This document shows positions 1 through 8,587 of a DNA stretch of 64,000 bases, piece by piece. The stretch is from Saccharothrix syringae (GTDB taxonomy: Bacteria; Actinomycetota; Actinomycetes; Mycobacteriales; Pseudonocardiaceae). Every line of letters begins with the position of its first letter. The stretch's first letter is position 1. The notes below the pieces were generated by a model. That model was not told the DNA's origin, ran no database searches, and was given only the letters and a program-made list of their open reading frames with translations. The position numbers were made by a program, and so were the translations under genes. The DNA lies in contig NZ_CP034550.1 in assembly GCF_009498035.1 (NCBI RefSeq), positions 6,386,001 to 6,450,000 on the forward strand, in the 5' to 3' direction.

Positions 1-3
1 TGC

Positions 4-1710
4 TCATCCATGCACTAGTGGCGCTGCATCCTTCGGGCGCACAAACATCACGCGGTGTCGAGCCCTGGTGATCGCGACTCGGATCACGCGTCTCTGACGG
101 ATAATCCTGCTCGCGGGCCACGAAGTATCGAGAAGTTTAGCGTTGTGCAACTCGTCGACGATCACGACGCCATCGAACTCTTTGCCCTTTGATTTGTGCA
201 GGTTCATGAGCGTTACAGGATGGGGTTCGACGGCGGGCCCGGTCACGAGTTCTTCTGCCAGGATGCTTCGCACGACGTCGGCGGCTCCTGGGTATGCGCC
301 TTCGCCGTTCCACGCGTCGCGTAGCCCCCACGCCAGGGAGTCCGAGGCATGCAGCAGTCGGAGCAGCCTTGCTTTACCGAAGATCTCCGCGAGTTGTGGT
401 GAACCTTGGAGTCTGGCCCGTGCGAGCTGCCAGTCGGTGACAGGGTTCCCCGTCAGCTGGATCTCTTCGTCGTATGCCTGGATCATCGCCTTGGCGGTCT
501 TACTCGCTGGCCTGCGGCCCGTGGTGAGCGCTTCGATAGCGCGGACGGTCGTGGCGATCGCCTGTCGTGCACTCTGTGTCTCTTTATCTGCGGTCTTGAT
601 CCGATAGAAGTCTGCGATGGCGTGTAGTGTCGCTGTGACGGCTTCGGTACGTGGAAGCGCTGGCCATTCGAGGATGCTCGCCACAACGTAGCCCGCCGCA
701 GCGGCGAGCCCAGGATCCCACACGAGTTCGTGGTCGATCGCCGGAAGCGTCTTGCCAGCCAGGACGCGATCTGTGGATATCGCCTCCGAGATACGGGCGA
801 CGAACAAACCGGAGGTACCGAGCACTGCGATGGTAGGTCGATGTCCGAGCTGCGCTGTCAGCTTGTCGTGAAGGAAGTGGATCGCCCAATGTGCAACGTG
901 CTCAGGCTTGTAGCCCGGACGGTACGAAAGGTAGTCGATCGCGTCCGGCACTTCGGCCGGCTGGTTGCGTAGCACTGCGTCGGCGTAGGCGAGAATTCCG
1001 TTTCCCTTGCTGCGGTGGTTGTCTACCCCCAGGCTGAACCGCGTCGGCGAGAGTACGTCGACGGCCTGTTGTAGGCGTGCGTCGTCGACCCCCTTGACGA
1101 ATCCCTCGTAGATGCGCTGGTCCGGGTCGGCTAGGCAGATGATCGCGGATTGCTCCGCCAGGGCTTTGATGGCTCTCCATTGGTCGATGTTAGTGTCCTG
1201 GAACTCATCGACGATGATCAGGGGATACCGGTCGCTGTAGAGGTGACGCAAGGCCGTGCTTCGTTCAAACAGGGTGGCTGCTGTGGCGGCGAGTTGGTCG
1301 AATACATAGACGCCTTGCTGTGCAAGCACCAGCACTTCGACAGACCAGTCACCGTCGTGGTCGGCCTTGCGTCGTCGTTCCTCGTCGGGAGGCAGAAACG
1401 CCGAGGGCCGGCCGGTGAGCAGCGATCCGTGCGCCCGAACGAAGTCCAGGAAGAATGCGTGAAAGGTGCGAACCTCCAGATGATCCCGAACTGAGTAGGC
1501 GATGTGTTCGGTGACGCGGTCGGCGATTTGGCGAACGGCCGCACGGGAGAACGACAGGAAGAGCACGTGCTGCTCCGGCTGTAGAGCCTCCAGCACCTGG
1601 GCCGCTTTGAGTAGGGCGATGGTCGTCTTACCGCTTCCGGGACCACCCTCGATCAACAGGTGACCGTCGTTGTCGAGGATGCCACGACGAGTGGCGTCGA
1701 TGTCCATCAT
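4..1710 (-). CDS. gajB: UvrD/Rep-like helicase, Gabija GajB
   Basis: A 568-residue superfamily 1 helicase-like protein. Visible motifs in order: Walker A with GGPGSGKTT near residue 22, motif Ia-like LSFSRAAVRQI, Walker B with VDEFQDT near residue 168, a motif III-like LADPDQ, a motif V-like LHKSKGKEFDGVVIVDE and a motif VI-like VAITRARHR close to the end. The protein is shorter than full UvrD (about 700 residues) and close to GajB (about 500). It overlaps the upstream OLD-family ATPase gene by 4 bases, so translation is probably coupled. In known Gabija systems GajB partners with the GajA nuclease in anti-phage defence, probably sensing nucleic-acid ends. The stop codon lies at the very start of the window, so the gene is complete. 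The family call is firm; the Gabija assignment rests on the gene pair. Confidence 0.88.
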   Translation of the reverse strand: MMDIDATRRGILDNDGHLLIEGGPGSGKTTIALLKAAQVLEALQPEQHVLFLSFSRAAVRQIADRVTEHIAYSVRDHLEVRTFHAFFLDFVRAHGSLLTGRPSAFLPPDEERRRKADHDGDWSVEVLVLAQQGVYVFDQLAATAATLFERSTALRHLYSDRYPLIIVDEFQDTNIDQWRAIKALAEQSAIICLADPDQRIYEGFVKGVDDARLQQAVDVLSPTRFSLGVDNHRSKGNGILAYADAVLRNQPAEVPDAIDYLSYRPGYKPEHVAHWAIHFLHDKLTAQLGHRPTIAVLGTSGLFVARISEAISTDRVLAGKTLPAIDHELVWDPGLAAAAGYVVASILEWPALPRTEAVTATLHAIADFYRIKTADKETQSARQAIATTVRAIEALTTGRRPASKTAKAMIQAYDEEIQLTGNPVTDWQLARARLQGSPQLAEIFGKARLLRLLHASDSLAWGLRDAWNGEGAYPGAADVVRSILAEELVTGPAVEPHPVTLMNLHKSKGKEFDGVVIVDELHNAKLLDTSWPASRIIRQRRVIRVAITRARHRVMFVRPKDAAPLVHG

Positions 1711-3593
1711 GTCGCGCTGTCGCCCGCTTCCGGAGATCGGTCCATTGTGGACTCTCCCATGTCAGACTCGTCGCGGGCAGGCTCAGCAGCCTGGTCCGCC
1801 TCAGCGGAAGCAGTGGACAGAACGGTGTGGATGTCCATCAAGAACTTGACCGGTGTCGCGGGCAATTCGTCACGCCCGCACTCGGCGATGAGCAGCGGGC
1901 AGTACGACTCCGCACCTTTCTTGGCCTTGAGCACACGTCGTGCCAGGTCGACGGCCGCGTCATCGGCTGCTGGTTCGGCCAGGACTCCGCACTGTTGTGG
2001 ATAATCGCTGCGGGTACGGACGTTGGTCAGGAACCGACGCAGGACGTCAGGAGAGACCTCGCTGACGAGAAGGTCCTCGATTCCGGCATGGTCTATGACG
2101 AGGTGGATGGCGAACGACTGGGCGCAGGCGGCCTGTTGAGGTGTCAGCGGAGCATTGGGGGTGTCATGTGTCCCGAAAACCGTCTTGCCCATCGCCGTGA
2201 AGATCGGCCCGTACAAGGGAACCCGGGAATCGCCCCCGGCGTCGAACAGGCACAGCCCTGCCACATCCGGGTGCTGGTAGTCGGTGTCGGGGTCGGCATC
2301 CAGAGCGTCCGCGACCGCCAGGTAGGTTGCCACCTCCGTGCCGCCTTCGACAACGAGCACCGCTCGCGCCAAGACAGCCTCCGCGAACTGGCGCCGCTGC
2401 TCCCGGTACTTCCTCGGCTTGACGTCATTACCGAGATCGATAGTGCTGCTTGTGAGTAGACCGTCAGCGCGCGTGAGTACAACGATCTTGTTCGGGTCGA
2501 ACCTCTCGATGACGTAAGGCGAGTGGGACGTCACGATTGTCTGGCCCATCGTCGTGGTGACGAAGTCGACCAAACGTCGCTGAGTGTGCGGCGGCAACGC
2601 GATCTCGGGTTCCTCCATCGCAAAAATGACCGAGCCCGGTCCACGTAGGTCGGCGATGTAGGTCAGCAGTGCGAAGACCAGTACGTTGAGCGCACCGGTT
2701 GACAGTCGGTTGAACGGGACCGGATAGGTGCCTGGCTGGGTTGCGATGAACATGCGCAGCACTTCGCGCAGATGCTCGCGAGTCAAGTCGGAGGGGCGTA
2801 CACCTATCGCGTCGCGCTCGTCGGGCACCGCGAGGAACTTCCTGACCCGACTGAGAAGCTGGTCCCTGATCTCGGTGAACCCCGTCGTGGTATCGGCCAG
2901 ATCGATGTCACCGAGGGTGTCGAGCGCATTCGTCCACAGCGACCCCGCCTGGTCGGACTCCAATCTGACGATGGTGTCTATCAGGGAACCGCGGCCGAAG
3001 CTCAGAGCGCGGTTTCCGGTGCGGTTGGGCCGCAGGTACAGAAACCCGCAATACCTCTTGTCGTCTCTCCGGAACACCGCCAAACCGCCACCGAGTTCCC
3101 GTTCGTCGTAGGTGCCCTCGACCCGCTGCGGATGCGCGAAGAACGTGTTGCCCTCGAAGTCGTCCTCTGCTTCGTTGAACCGACCGATAAAGACCACGGG
3201 TAGACACCACTCGCCGTCGACGAGCTCGGCCACGTCGTCGGCGACCGGCGGCGCGAAGTCATCGTTCGCCGCAGACCAAGGCCGAAGGTTCGACCTGAAC
3301 CGGCGCCGCGCTTCCTGGGAAAGTTCGGTCAGCACGACCTCGACACGCACCTCGGGAAACGGCTCTGCCCCCTCGGCCGCAGCGCCTGCCCGGTAGCGCG
3401 CCTGGTGGAAGTCGTACTCGTCGATCACAGGGCGGCGGTGCAGTCGCTCCATCCCCAGCACGAGATCGAGCGCTTCGCACACGGTCGATTTCCCGACAGC
3501 GTTGCCTCCCACGAGCAGACTGTGGGAGTCGAGTAGCACGGTTCCGGACGCAACGCCGCGGAAGTTCTGTATCGATACTCGTCGAACCTTCAC
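1707..3593 (-). CDS. gajA: OLD-family ATPase/TOPRIM nuclease, Gabija GajA
   Basis: A 628-residue protein with an ABC-type ATPase head followed by a TOPRIM nuclease domain. The N-terminus reads VKVRRVSIQNFRG, typical of RecF/OLD ATPases, then a P-loop (GGNAVGKS near residue 32), a Walker B with FAMEEPE near residue 325, a TSHSPYV switch and a TOPRIM start VLVVEGGTE near residue 412. GajA is a sequence-specific DNA-nicking enzyme whose activity is controlled by nucleotides. I chose the GTG at 3593 because the ATPase fold begins there; the frame is open up to 3818, but those 75 residues look like low-complexity upstream sequence. The next gene, a UvrD-like helicase, starts within this gene's stop. 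The pair is divergent from a nuclease cassette beginning at 3927. Confidence 0.87.
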   Translation of the reverse strand: MKVRRVSIQNFRGVASGTVLLDSHSLLVGGNAVGKSTVCEALDLVLGMERLHRRPVIDEYDFHQARYRAGAAAEGAEPFPEVRVEVVLTELSQEARRRFRSNLRPWSAANDDFAPPVADDVAELVDGEWCLPVVFIGRFNEAEDDFEGNTFFAHPQRVEGTYDERELGGGLAVFRRDDKRYCGFLYLRPNRTGNRALSFGRGSLIDTIVRLESDQAGSLWTNALDTLGDIDLADTTTGFTEIRDQLLSRVRKFLAVPDERDAIGVRPSDLTREHLREVLRMFIATQPGTYPVPFNRLSTGALNVLVFALLTYIADLRGPGSVIFAMEEPEIALPPHTQRRLVDFVTTTMGQTIVTSHSPYVIERFDPNKIVVLTRADGLLTSSTIDLGNDVKPRKYREQRRQFAEAVLARAVLVVEGGTEVATYLAVADALDADPDTDYQHPDVAGLCLFDAGGDSRVPLYGPIFTAMGKTVFGTHDTPNAPLTPQQAACAQSFAIHLVIDHAGIEDLLVSEVSPDVLRRFLTNVRTRSDYPQQCGVLAEPAADDAAVDLARRVLKAKKGAESYCPLLIAECGRDELPATPVKFLMDIHTVLSTASAEADQAAEPARDESDMGESTMDRSPEAGDSAT

Positions 3594-3926
3594 CGCTCCA
3601 CCCAACCCGCCTCGTGTGCCAATCGAGTCGCGCACCAGCGACCGAAGAGTCGTCGGTCCTTTATCGGCAGCAACGGAAGGACGTTTCCCCGAAGGAGGGA
3701 CTTTACTCCGATCGGGTGAACCGCTTGCGTGGGTGACGTCCCCATGCAGTGTCGTGGCTGTTGTGATCGCGGCCATCAGCCGGGCTGACGGGCCAACGTC
3801 CCTGAGCCTGGCGCCCATTGCATCGACATGATCGGCAGATGGTCAGACTCTGCGGACCTGAAGGTGCATCCCAGGCCGTGGGGCGGCCAAGGCCGTAGAG
3901 CACCCCGGAGACGATACGGTGCCGCC

Positions 3927-4838
3927 ATGCGATGCCTGCTGGCCACCACCCTCGACGCCCCCCGCGAACGGCTCCGACAGGTTATGGACCGACTCAATAT
4001 CGACCTCGTCGAGGCCGAGCGTCTAGAAATCGACTGGCTCACCCATCCTCCGAGACTGGCGGTGGACTTCATTTGCGCGGTGCTACGCAAGAGCAATGAC
4101 CAGGATGCCGAAGCGGCGATTTTTGTTGATATCGGCGTCGCACTTGGCCGCCAAATTCCAGTCTTTCTCATAGTGGAGCCACGACGTGAAGTTCCGCTTG
4201 TTGTGGCGGGCCTCACGCGGGTTGAAGCCGACTTGGACAACGAGGAGGCGCTCTCACTCCATTTGGGTCAATTCATTCGCGCATTACATCGAGGTAGGAC
4301 CGACAGCTCCACAGAGGTGCGGCGACGCCGCGTGCTGTCGCAGTCGGAGGCCGAAATCGCACACGCTCGTCTACGTGAGCTTCAGTCCATCGATGAGCGC
4401 AACATAGGGTCGAAGGTGGAGCGATTCGTCCGCCTCGTTACCGATCTTTTGGATACAGGCGACGTTGAAGTGTCGGCGGTACGGATGTTCGAGGACCGCG
4501 GATACGACATGGCCCTGTGGTCGAACGATGTGAGCCCCACCCTGGGCGGACCTATACCGATTCAACTGAAATTGTGGAGTCAAGACCGCCCAAATGCCGT
4601 ACGCAAAGCAGCCGAGGTGTTCGCCCGACAACTGAGCGAGCGACCGTTCCCGTTCGGGATCTTGATCTATGACGCGCCGGGCGAAAACACTTCTACAGGG
4701 CCGCGACAGCCTTCTCCCGCGCGAATCGTCACAATTTCCGCCCATCAACTCATCGACAAACTGACCGAGCAGTCATTGACTGAAGTGCTCACCTCTATGC
4801 GCAACGCTGTCATGCATGGAGCCTCCTACGGTGGGTGA
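3927..4838 (+). CDS. Deoxyribosyltransferase/TIR-like domain fused to PD-(D/E)XK nuclease domain
   Basis: A 303-residue protein that I cannot assign to a named family. Residues about 1-110 contain an alpha/beta pattern with an IFVDIGVALGRQIPVFLIV segment, which resembles the conserved E-G-A stretch of nucleoside 2-deoxyribosyltransferase and some TIR-like folds. The C-terminal half resembles Mrr-type nucleases: a helical lead-in, then GYDMALW (Asp near 194) and PIPIQLKLW (Gln-x-Lys near 213), a plausible D...QxK active site. I chose ATG 3927 because upstream in-frame sequence is arginine-rich and unlike coding sequence. The next gene overlaps its end, so the two are probably one operon, divergent from the Gabija pair. 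Base composition is visibly less GC-rich than in the catabolic region, consistent with transfer. A defence role is inferred from context only. Confidence 0.6.
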   Translation: MRCLLATTLDAPRERLRQVMDRLNIDLVEAERLEIDWLTHPPRLAVDFICAVLRKSNDQDAEAAIFVDIGVALGRQIPVFLIVEPRREVPLVVAGLTRVEADLDNEEALSLHLGQFIRALHRGRTDSSTEVRRRRVLSQSEAEIAHARLRELQSIDERNIGSKVERFVRLVTDLLDTGDVEVSAVRMFEDRGYDMALWSNDVSPTLGGPIPIQLKLWSQDRPNAVRKAAEVFARQLSERPFPFGILIYDAPGENTSTGPRQPSPARIVTISAHQLIDKLTEQSLTEVLTSMRNAVMHGASYGG

Positions 4839-5367
4839 CTTCAACGAGACGGTGAGGGAATATCTGGGTCGGGCTGGCGATCTCAGCAACACAACCCATG
4901 TTCGAGGACGCGCATACGAGGACGCTCTCGCGTATGTCTTCAAATCCATCCCAGGGTGCGACATACAACGTAACAGCTTGAACCAGTTCTTATCCGAAGA
5001 GATCGACCTGTCGGTCATGAACTTTCAGGACTTGGACGGCCTGCGGGCACTTCCGGAGATATTTCTTGTGGAGTGCAAGAACTGGAGTGAACCCGTGGAT
5101 TCCGCCACGGTGACCACGTTCGCCAGCAAAATCCGCCATCGTGGCTGCACACTGGGCGTCCTGGTCGCAGCGAACGGTGTTACCGGAGACCCGCACCAAC
5201 GAACGGCCGCCTACCAATCCGCCGCACTCGCCTTGGCGGAGAAGACGAGAATACTGCTCCTGACCACAGACGATCTACACGGGCTCACATGCGCCAGGGA
5301 TGTCGTAGTGCTTCTTCATCGCCGTCTACTCGATCTAGTCGCCGCCGGGACTTTCACTCTTGCCTGA
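4831..5367 (+). CDS. Mrr-like PD-(D/E)XK endonuclease
   Basis: A small single-domain protein (178 residues from GTG 4831, 183 from ATG 4816). It has the Mrr-type layout: GRAYEDALAYVF helix, EEIDLSV with the first acidic residues near 57-59, then FLVECKNW with the E-x-K pair near 81-83, followed by the TFASKIRHRG helix and a GVLVAANGVTGD strand-turn. These match the restriction endonuclease-like catalytic core. GTG 4831 has GGAG nine bases upstream and overlaps the previous stop, so I prefer it; ATG 4816 has no clear ribosome site. It follows the nuclease-fusion gene at 3927 with overlap, which suggests two subunits acting together. No methyltransferase lies nearby, so it is not a classical restriction-modification pair. 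Confidence 0.68.
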   Translation: MGDFNETVREYLGRAGDLSNTTHVRGRAYEDALAYVFKSIPGCDIQRNSLNQFLSEEIDLSVMNFQDLDGLRALPEIFLVECKNWSEPVDSATVTTFASKIRHRGCTLGVLVAANGVTGDPHQRTAAYQSAALALAEKTRILLLTTDDLHGLTCARDVVVLLHRRLLDLVAAGTFTLA

Positions 5368-5472
5368 GACGCGAATGCCAAGTTGCACACGATTATGATC
5401 TTCCCATCGGCTATTGCGTCGCAGTTTAGAGCGGACGACATCGCTGCTGCGCCAGACGGTACGCCATGATTA

Positions 5473-5495
5473 CTGATCTTCAATTCGTGTTGTCG
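5473..5495 (+). repeat. Left terminal inverted repeat of IS630 element
   Basis: The sequence CTGATCTTCAATTCGTGTTG continues to 5495 and is preceded by TA. It pairs with 6606-6628 read on the minus strand, differing at one position. Confidence 0.85.
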
Positions 5496-5537
5496 CCGGG
5501 TGCTGACAGGTCTTGATCGTTGCGGTATGCCGGTGGG

Positions 5538-6598
5538 ATGCGGTACGCGCAGGGTGGCGGGCTGACCGACGAACGGCGGGAGTTCCGGGAACGACTGCGC
5601 CTGCAGGCGGCCGAGCGGTTCGCCGACGGCGAGGCCAATGCGGTGATCGCCAAGGATTTGCGGGTCACTGTGCGATCGGTGCAGCGCTGGCGACGGTCCT
5701 GGGTCGCAGGCGGTTCCCGGGCGCTGGCCTCGGCCGGCCCGGCGTCGTCGCCCCGTCTGGATGAGGCGAAGTTCGCGCAATTGGAGCGGGAGCTGCACAA
5801 GGGGCCGATGGCGCACGGCTGGCCGGATCAGATCTGGACGCTGTCACGGCTCAAAACCGTGATCGGGCGCCGGTTCCACCTGGCCTACACCGTGCAGGGG
5901 GTTCACCTGCTGCTACGGCGGCACGGCTGGACGCGTCAGGTGCCGGTGCGGCGGGCGGTGGAACGCGACGACCAGGCGGTTGCGGGGTGGGTGAAGGACA
6001 CGTGGCCGCAGGTGGAAGCACCGCGGCGGCGCTCGACGCCTGGGTCGTCTTCGAGGACGAGGCCGGGATGTCGATGACGCCGCCGACCTCCCGCACCTGG
6101 GCGCCCCGCGGTCGCACACCGGTGATCCGGGTGCGCGCCGGGGCACGGCGCCGGATGTCGGTCGCGGCGCTGGCCTGCTACAAGCCGGGCGAGCGATCGC
6201 GGCTAATCTACCGGCCCCGACTGGACGGAGTCGGTGGGCGCCGCAGCTTCGCCTGGACCGACTACCGCGACCTGCTCGTGGCCGCCCATCACCAGCTCGG
6301 CGGGCCGATCGTGCTGGTCTGGGACAACCTTCCCACCCACCGCTCCGAGGACATGCTGTCCTTCATCGACAGCACGGACTGGTTGACCGCCTACCGCCTT
6401 CCCTCCTACGCACCGGACCTCAATCCGGTCGAGGGCATCTGGTCGGTACTGCGACGCCGCTGGTTGTCCAACGTCGCGTTCACCACCGTCGACCATCTCG
6501 TCCGGACGGTCCGGCAGGGCCTACGCAAGATCCAGTACCGCAACGACCTCATTGACGGCTGCCTCATCGGCACCGGACTCCGACTCCACCCCACCTGA
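5538..6598 (+). pseudogene. IS630-family transposase, split by a -1 frameshift
   Basis: Two overlapping frames encode one transposase. The first part (5538-6077) gives the helix-turn-helix region, with ERFADGEANAVIAKDL and VQRWRRSW. The second (open from 5987 to 6598) gives the DDE catalytic domain: VVFEDEAG (first Asp), VLVWDNLPTHR (second Asp) and DLNPVEGIWS (Glu). Moving one base back at about 6015-6030 joins PQVEA to TAAALDAWVVFEDEAG. Some IS630 elements use programmed frameshifting, but I see no canonical slippery heptamer here. It could be a programmed shift or a disabling mutation; the intact ends suggest recent activity. Confidence 0.75.
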
Positions 6599-6605
6599 CC
6601 TCATT

Positions 6606-6628
6606 CGACACCACGAATTGAAGATCAG
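6606..6628 (-). repeat. Right terminal inverted repeat of IS630 element
   Basis: Mirror image of the left end, finishing with CACGAATTGAAGATCAG immediately before the TA at 6629-6630. Confidence 0.85.
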
Positions 6629-6763
6629 TAAGCGGCGTACGCATGAGGTCACCCGGATGCCGCAGCCTCCGACGACACACCTGATGGGCGTGGAACGGCC
6701 TTCACCGAAGCTCACCCTGCGACCCAGTAGGGTCACCGCCCGAGCAGTGCGGTGAGGAGCCTG

Positions 6764-8368
6764 ATGAGGGACGGTATCGACTGGGTCGAGGTCGGCAGCG
6801 GCGGGCGGTTCGAGAAGATCGTCAGCGTACTGCTGAGCACGCTTCACCCCGACTCCGAACGCATCGACGGCTCAGGCGGTGACGGTGGCCGCGACCACCA
6901 GCTGCGCAGCGGCCACCGGTTGGAGCTATGGCAGTCCAAGTACTTCCTGCGGCGCCTGTCTGAGTCCCCCACCCGCAAGAGGCAGATCATCGACAGCCTG
7001 GTGACAGCCGCGGCCCTCCAACCGGACTCGTGGACGCTGGTCACACCGATGGTGCCGACCGACGACGAACGCGACTGGTTCGACGGCCTGGCCGACGACT
7101 ACCCCTTCCCTCTGACGTGGCGGGGCGGCGACTGGTTGGATGCGCGCCTCGTCGAACACCCGGCCATCGTCCGGCACTTTATGAGCGCCAACGACGAGTA
7201 CGTAGCGCTCATGCGCGAACTTCGAGAAGAGCAGGACGCCCTCGTCGACGGGATGCCCGCGGCGCTGCCTCGGATCGAACGACTCGCCGCGAAGATCAAC
7301 GACTCGAACCCGTTCTACAAGGTCGATTTCACCGTGCGGGACGGCCGCGTCGTCGACACCCGCCTGCGCCCCGCCTATCGAGGCGCGGAGAAGGACAGCC
7401 CGGTGACCATCCGGTTCACCGTGCTGTCCGGGCTGGCGGACGCCGACTTCATCGACCGCCTGAACACCGCACTGGAATACGGCGAGCACGCCGAACTGCC
7501 CGACAGCCACGTGCGCGACGTCGTGATCACCGCACCACCGGGCTTCGGCGCCGCATACGACCAGGCCCACGTCACCATCGGACCCGCCCCGCAGGAACCC
7601 ATCGACCTCACCATGAGACTGGCGATCCGACACCCCGACGGACGACAACTCGCCGCACTGCCCACCCGGTTGACCGCGCGCCGCGCGGGCATCCGCGGCG
7701 TGACACTGCACGGCAGCGACCTCACCGGCGTCATCACTGCCCGCCTCCGGGTAGACCCCCACCAAGGCCAGTTCTCCCTGGAAATCAGCTCCGACTGGTC
7801 ACGACCACAACTGCCCGGCGCCGCCCTCCCGATCCTCCGCTTCCTCCAACATGCCACACCGCCCAACACCATGCTGCTGTCCCTCGGCGACATCGCGACC
7901 ACACAGCCGACCCAGATCCCCCCGGCGATGGCCGTGTCACCAGGGACCGTGGAAGCGGTCCAAGACCTCGAACGCCTCCAGACCGCCGCAGGCGAACCGT
8001 TTCCCGTTCCACGCGAACTGACCCCCGAAGAAGACCGGGAACTCCGCCTCGCCGTCCAACTCCTCGACGGCCACCCCGTCAAAATCCGCCCCAACCCCAT
8101 AACATTCGACACGACGGATCCCGAACGCTTCATCGACGAAGTCCGGCGTGGAACCAATCCCAGACTGTCGATCACGCCCCCGAATCCCTACGTCGTCCGC
8201 ATAGCCGGCCACGAAGTGACGCTCGGCGGCTACACGGTGCATATCAATCGACCCCAGATCGTCCGATCGTCCCAGGAACGCGCCGACAGAACCGTTCAGC
8301 TTGTTGTCGCGCCCGCCGAGGGGCATGACATGGAGATCGAATTGAACGACATTTCAACCGGTCACTGA
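6764..8368 (+). CDS. Large protein with N-terminal PD-(D/E)XK nuclease-like domain
   Basis: A 534-residue protein of unknown function. Near residues 10-60 it carries a restriction-endonuclease-like core: GGRFEKIVSVLL helix, SGGDGGRDHQ (Asp near 40) and LELWQSKYF (Gln-x-Lys near 56). This resembles REase domains found in many actinobacterial defence genes. Residues about 90-150 look alpha/beta, and the rest is strand-rich without a motif I recognise. ATG 6764 is preceded by GTGAGGAG; GTG 6752 is an alternative that lies inside that ribosome site. The gene lies just after the IS630 element and on the same strand as the 3927-5367 cassette, so it may once have belonged with it. Function is inferred from fold and context. 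Confidence 0.6.
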   Translation: MRDGIDWVEVGSGGRFEKIVSVLLSTLHPDSERIDGSGGDGGRDHQLRSGHRLELWQSKYFLRRLSESPTRKRQIIDSLVTAAALQPDSWTLVTPMVPTDDERDWFDGLADDYPFPLTWRGGDWLDARLVEHPAIVRHFMSANDEYVALMRELREEQDALVDGMPAALPRIERLAAKINDSNPFYKVDFTVRDGRVVDTRLRPAYRGAEKDSPVTIRFTVLSGLADADFIDRLNTALEYGEHAELPDSHVRDVVITAPPGFGAAYDQAHVTIGPAPQEPIDLTMRLAIRHPDGRQLAALPTRLTARRAGIRGVTLHGSDLTGVITARLRVDPHQGQFSLEISSDWSRPQLPGAALPILRFLQHATPPNTMLLSLGDIATTQPTQIPPAMAVSPGTVEAVQDLERLQTAAGEPFPVPRELTPEEDRELRLAVQLLDGHPVKIRPNPITFDTTDPERFIDEVRRGTNPRLSITPPNPYVVRIAGHEVTLGGYTVHINRPQIVRSSQERADRTVQLVVAPAEGHDMEIELNDISTGH

Positions 8369-8587
8369 ATCACGCAGTTCACACCTCCAGTCGACACTGG
8401 CAGTGACCATTCCGACGCAGATCATTTCACTGGACGAAAGCTTGAGTGGGGAATTCCCCACTCTTGCACCGAAGGCTCGAAGCGCTGCTAAGCTGGTCTT
8501 ATGTCGGACACATAATTTGCCCCGCGAGATATTTCCAGGTCAGCTGGGAGTCTCGTGGGGCATTGTGTTCCCGACCTCGCTCCAAGC

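Larger units (their letters stand above)
5473..6628 (+). mobile_element. IS630-family insertion sequence
   Basis: A 1,156-bp element flanked on each side by TA (5471-5472 and 6629-6630), the hallmark TA duplication of IS630/Tc1-type elements. The inverted ends start CTGATCTTCAATTCGTG and run about 23 bp with one internal mismatch (5473-5495 against 6606-6628). It carries one transposase region split between two frames. It lies between two same-strand genes (ending 5367 and starting 6764), so it may have separated a former operon. Confidence 0.85.

Noticed and set aside
4816..5367. A classical restriction-modification system
   Set aside because: No DNA methyltransferase gene is visible in the neighbourhood.
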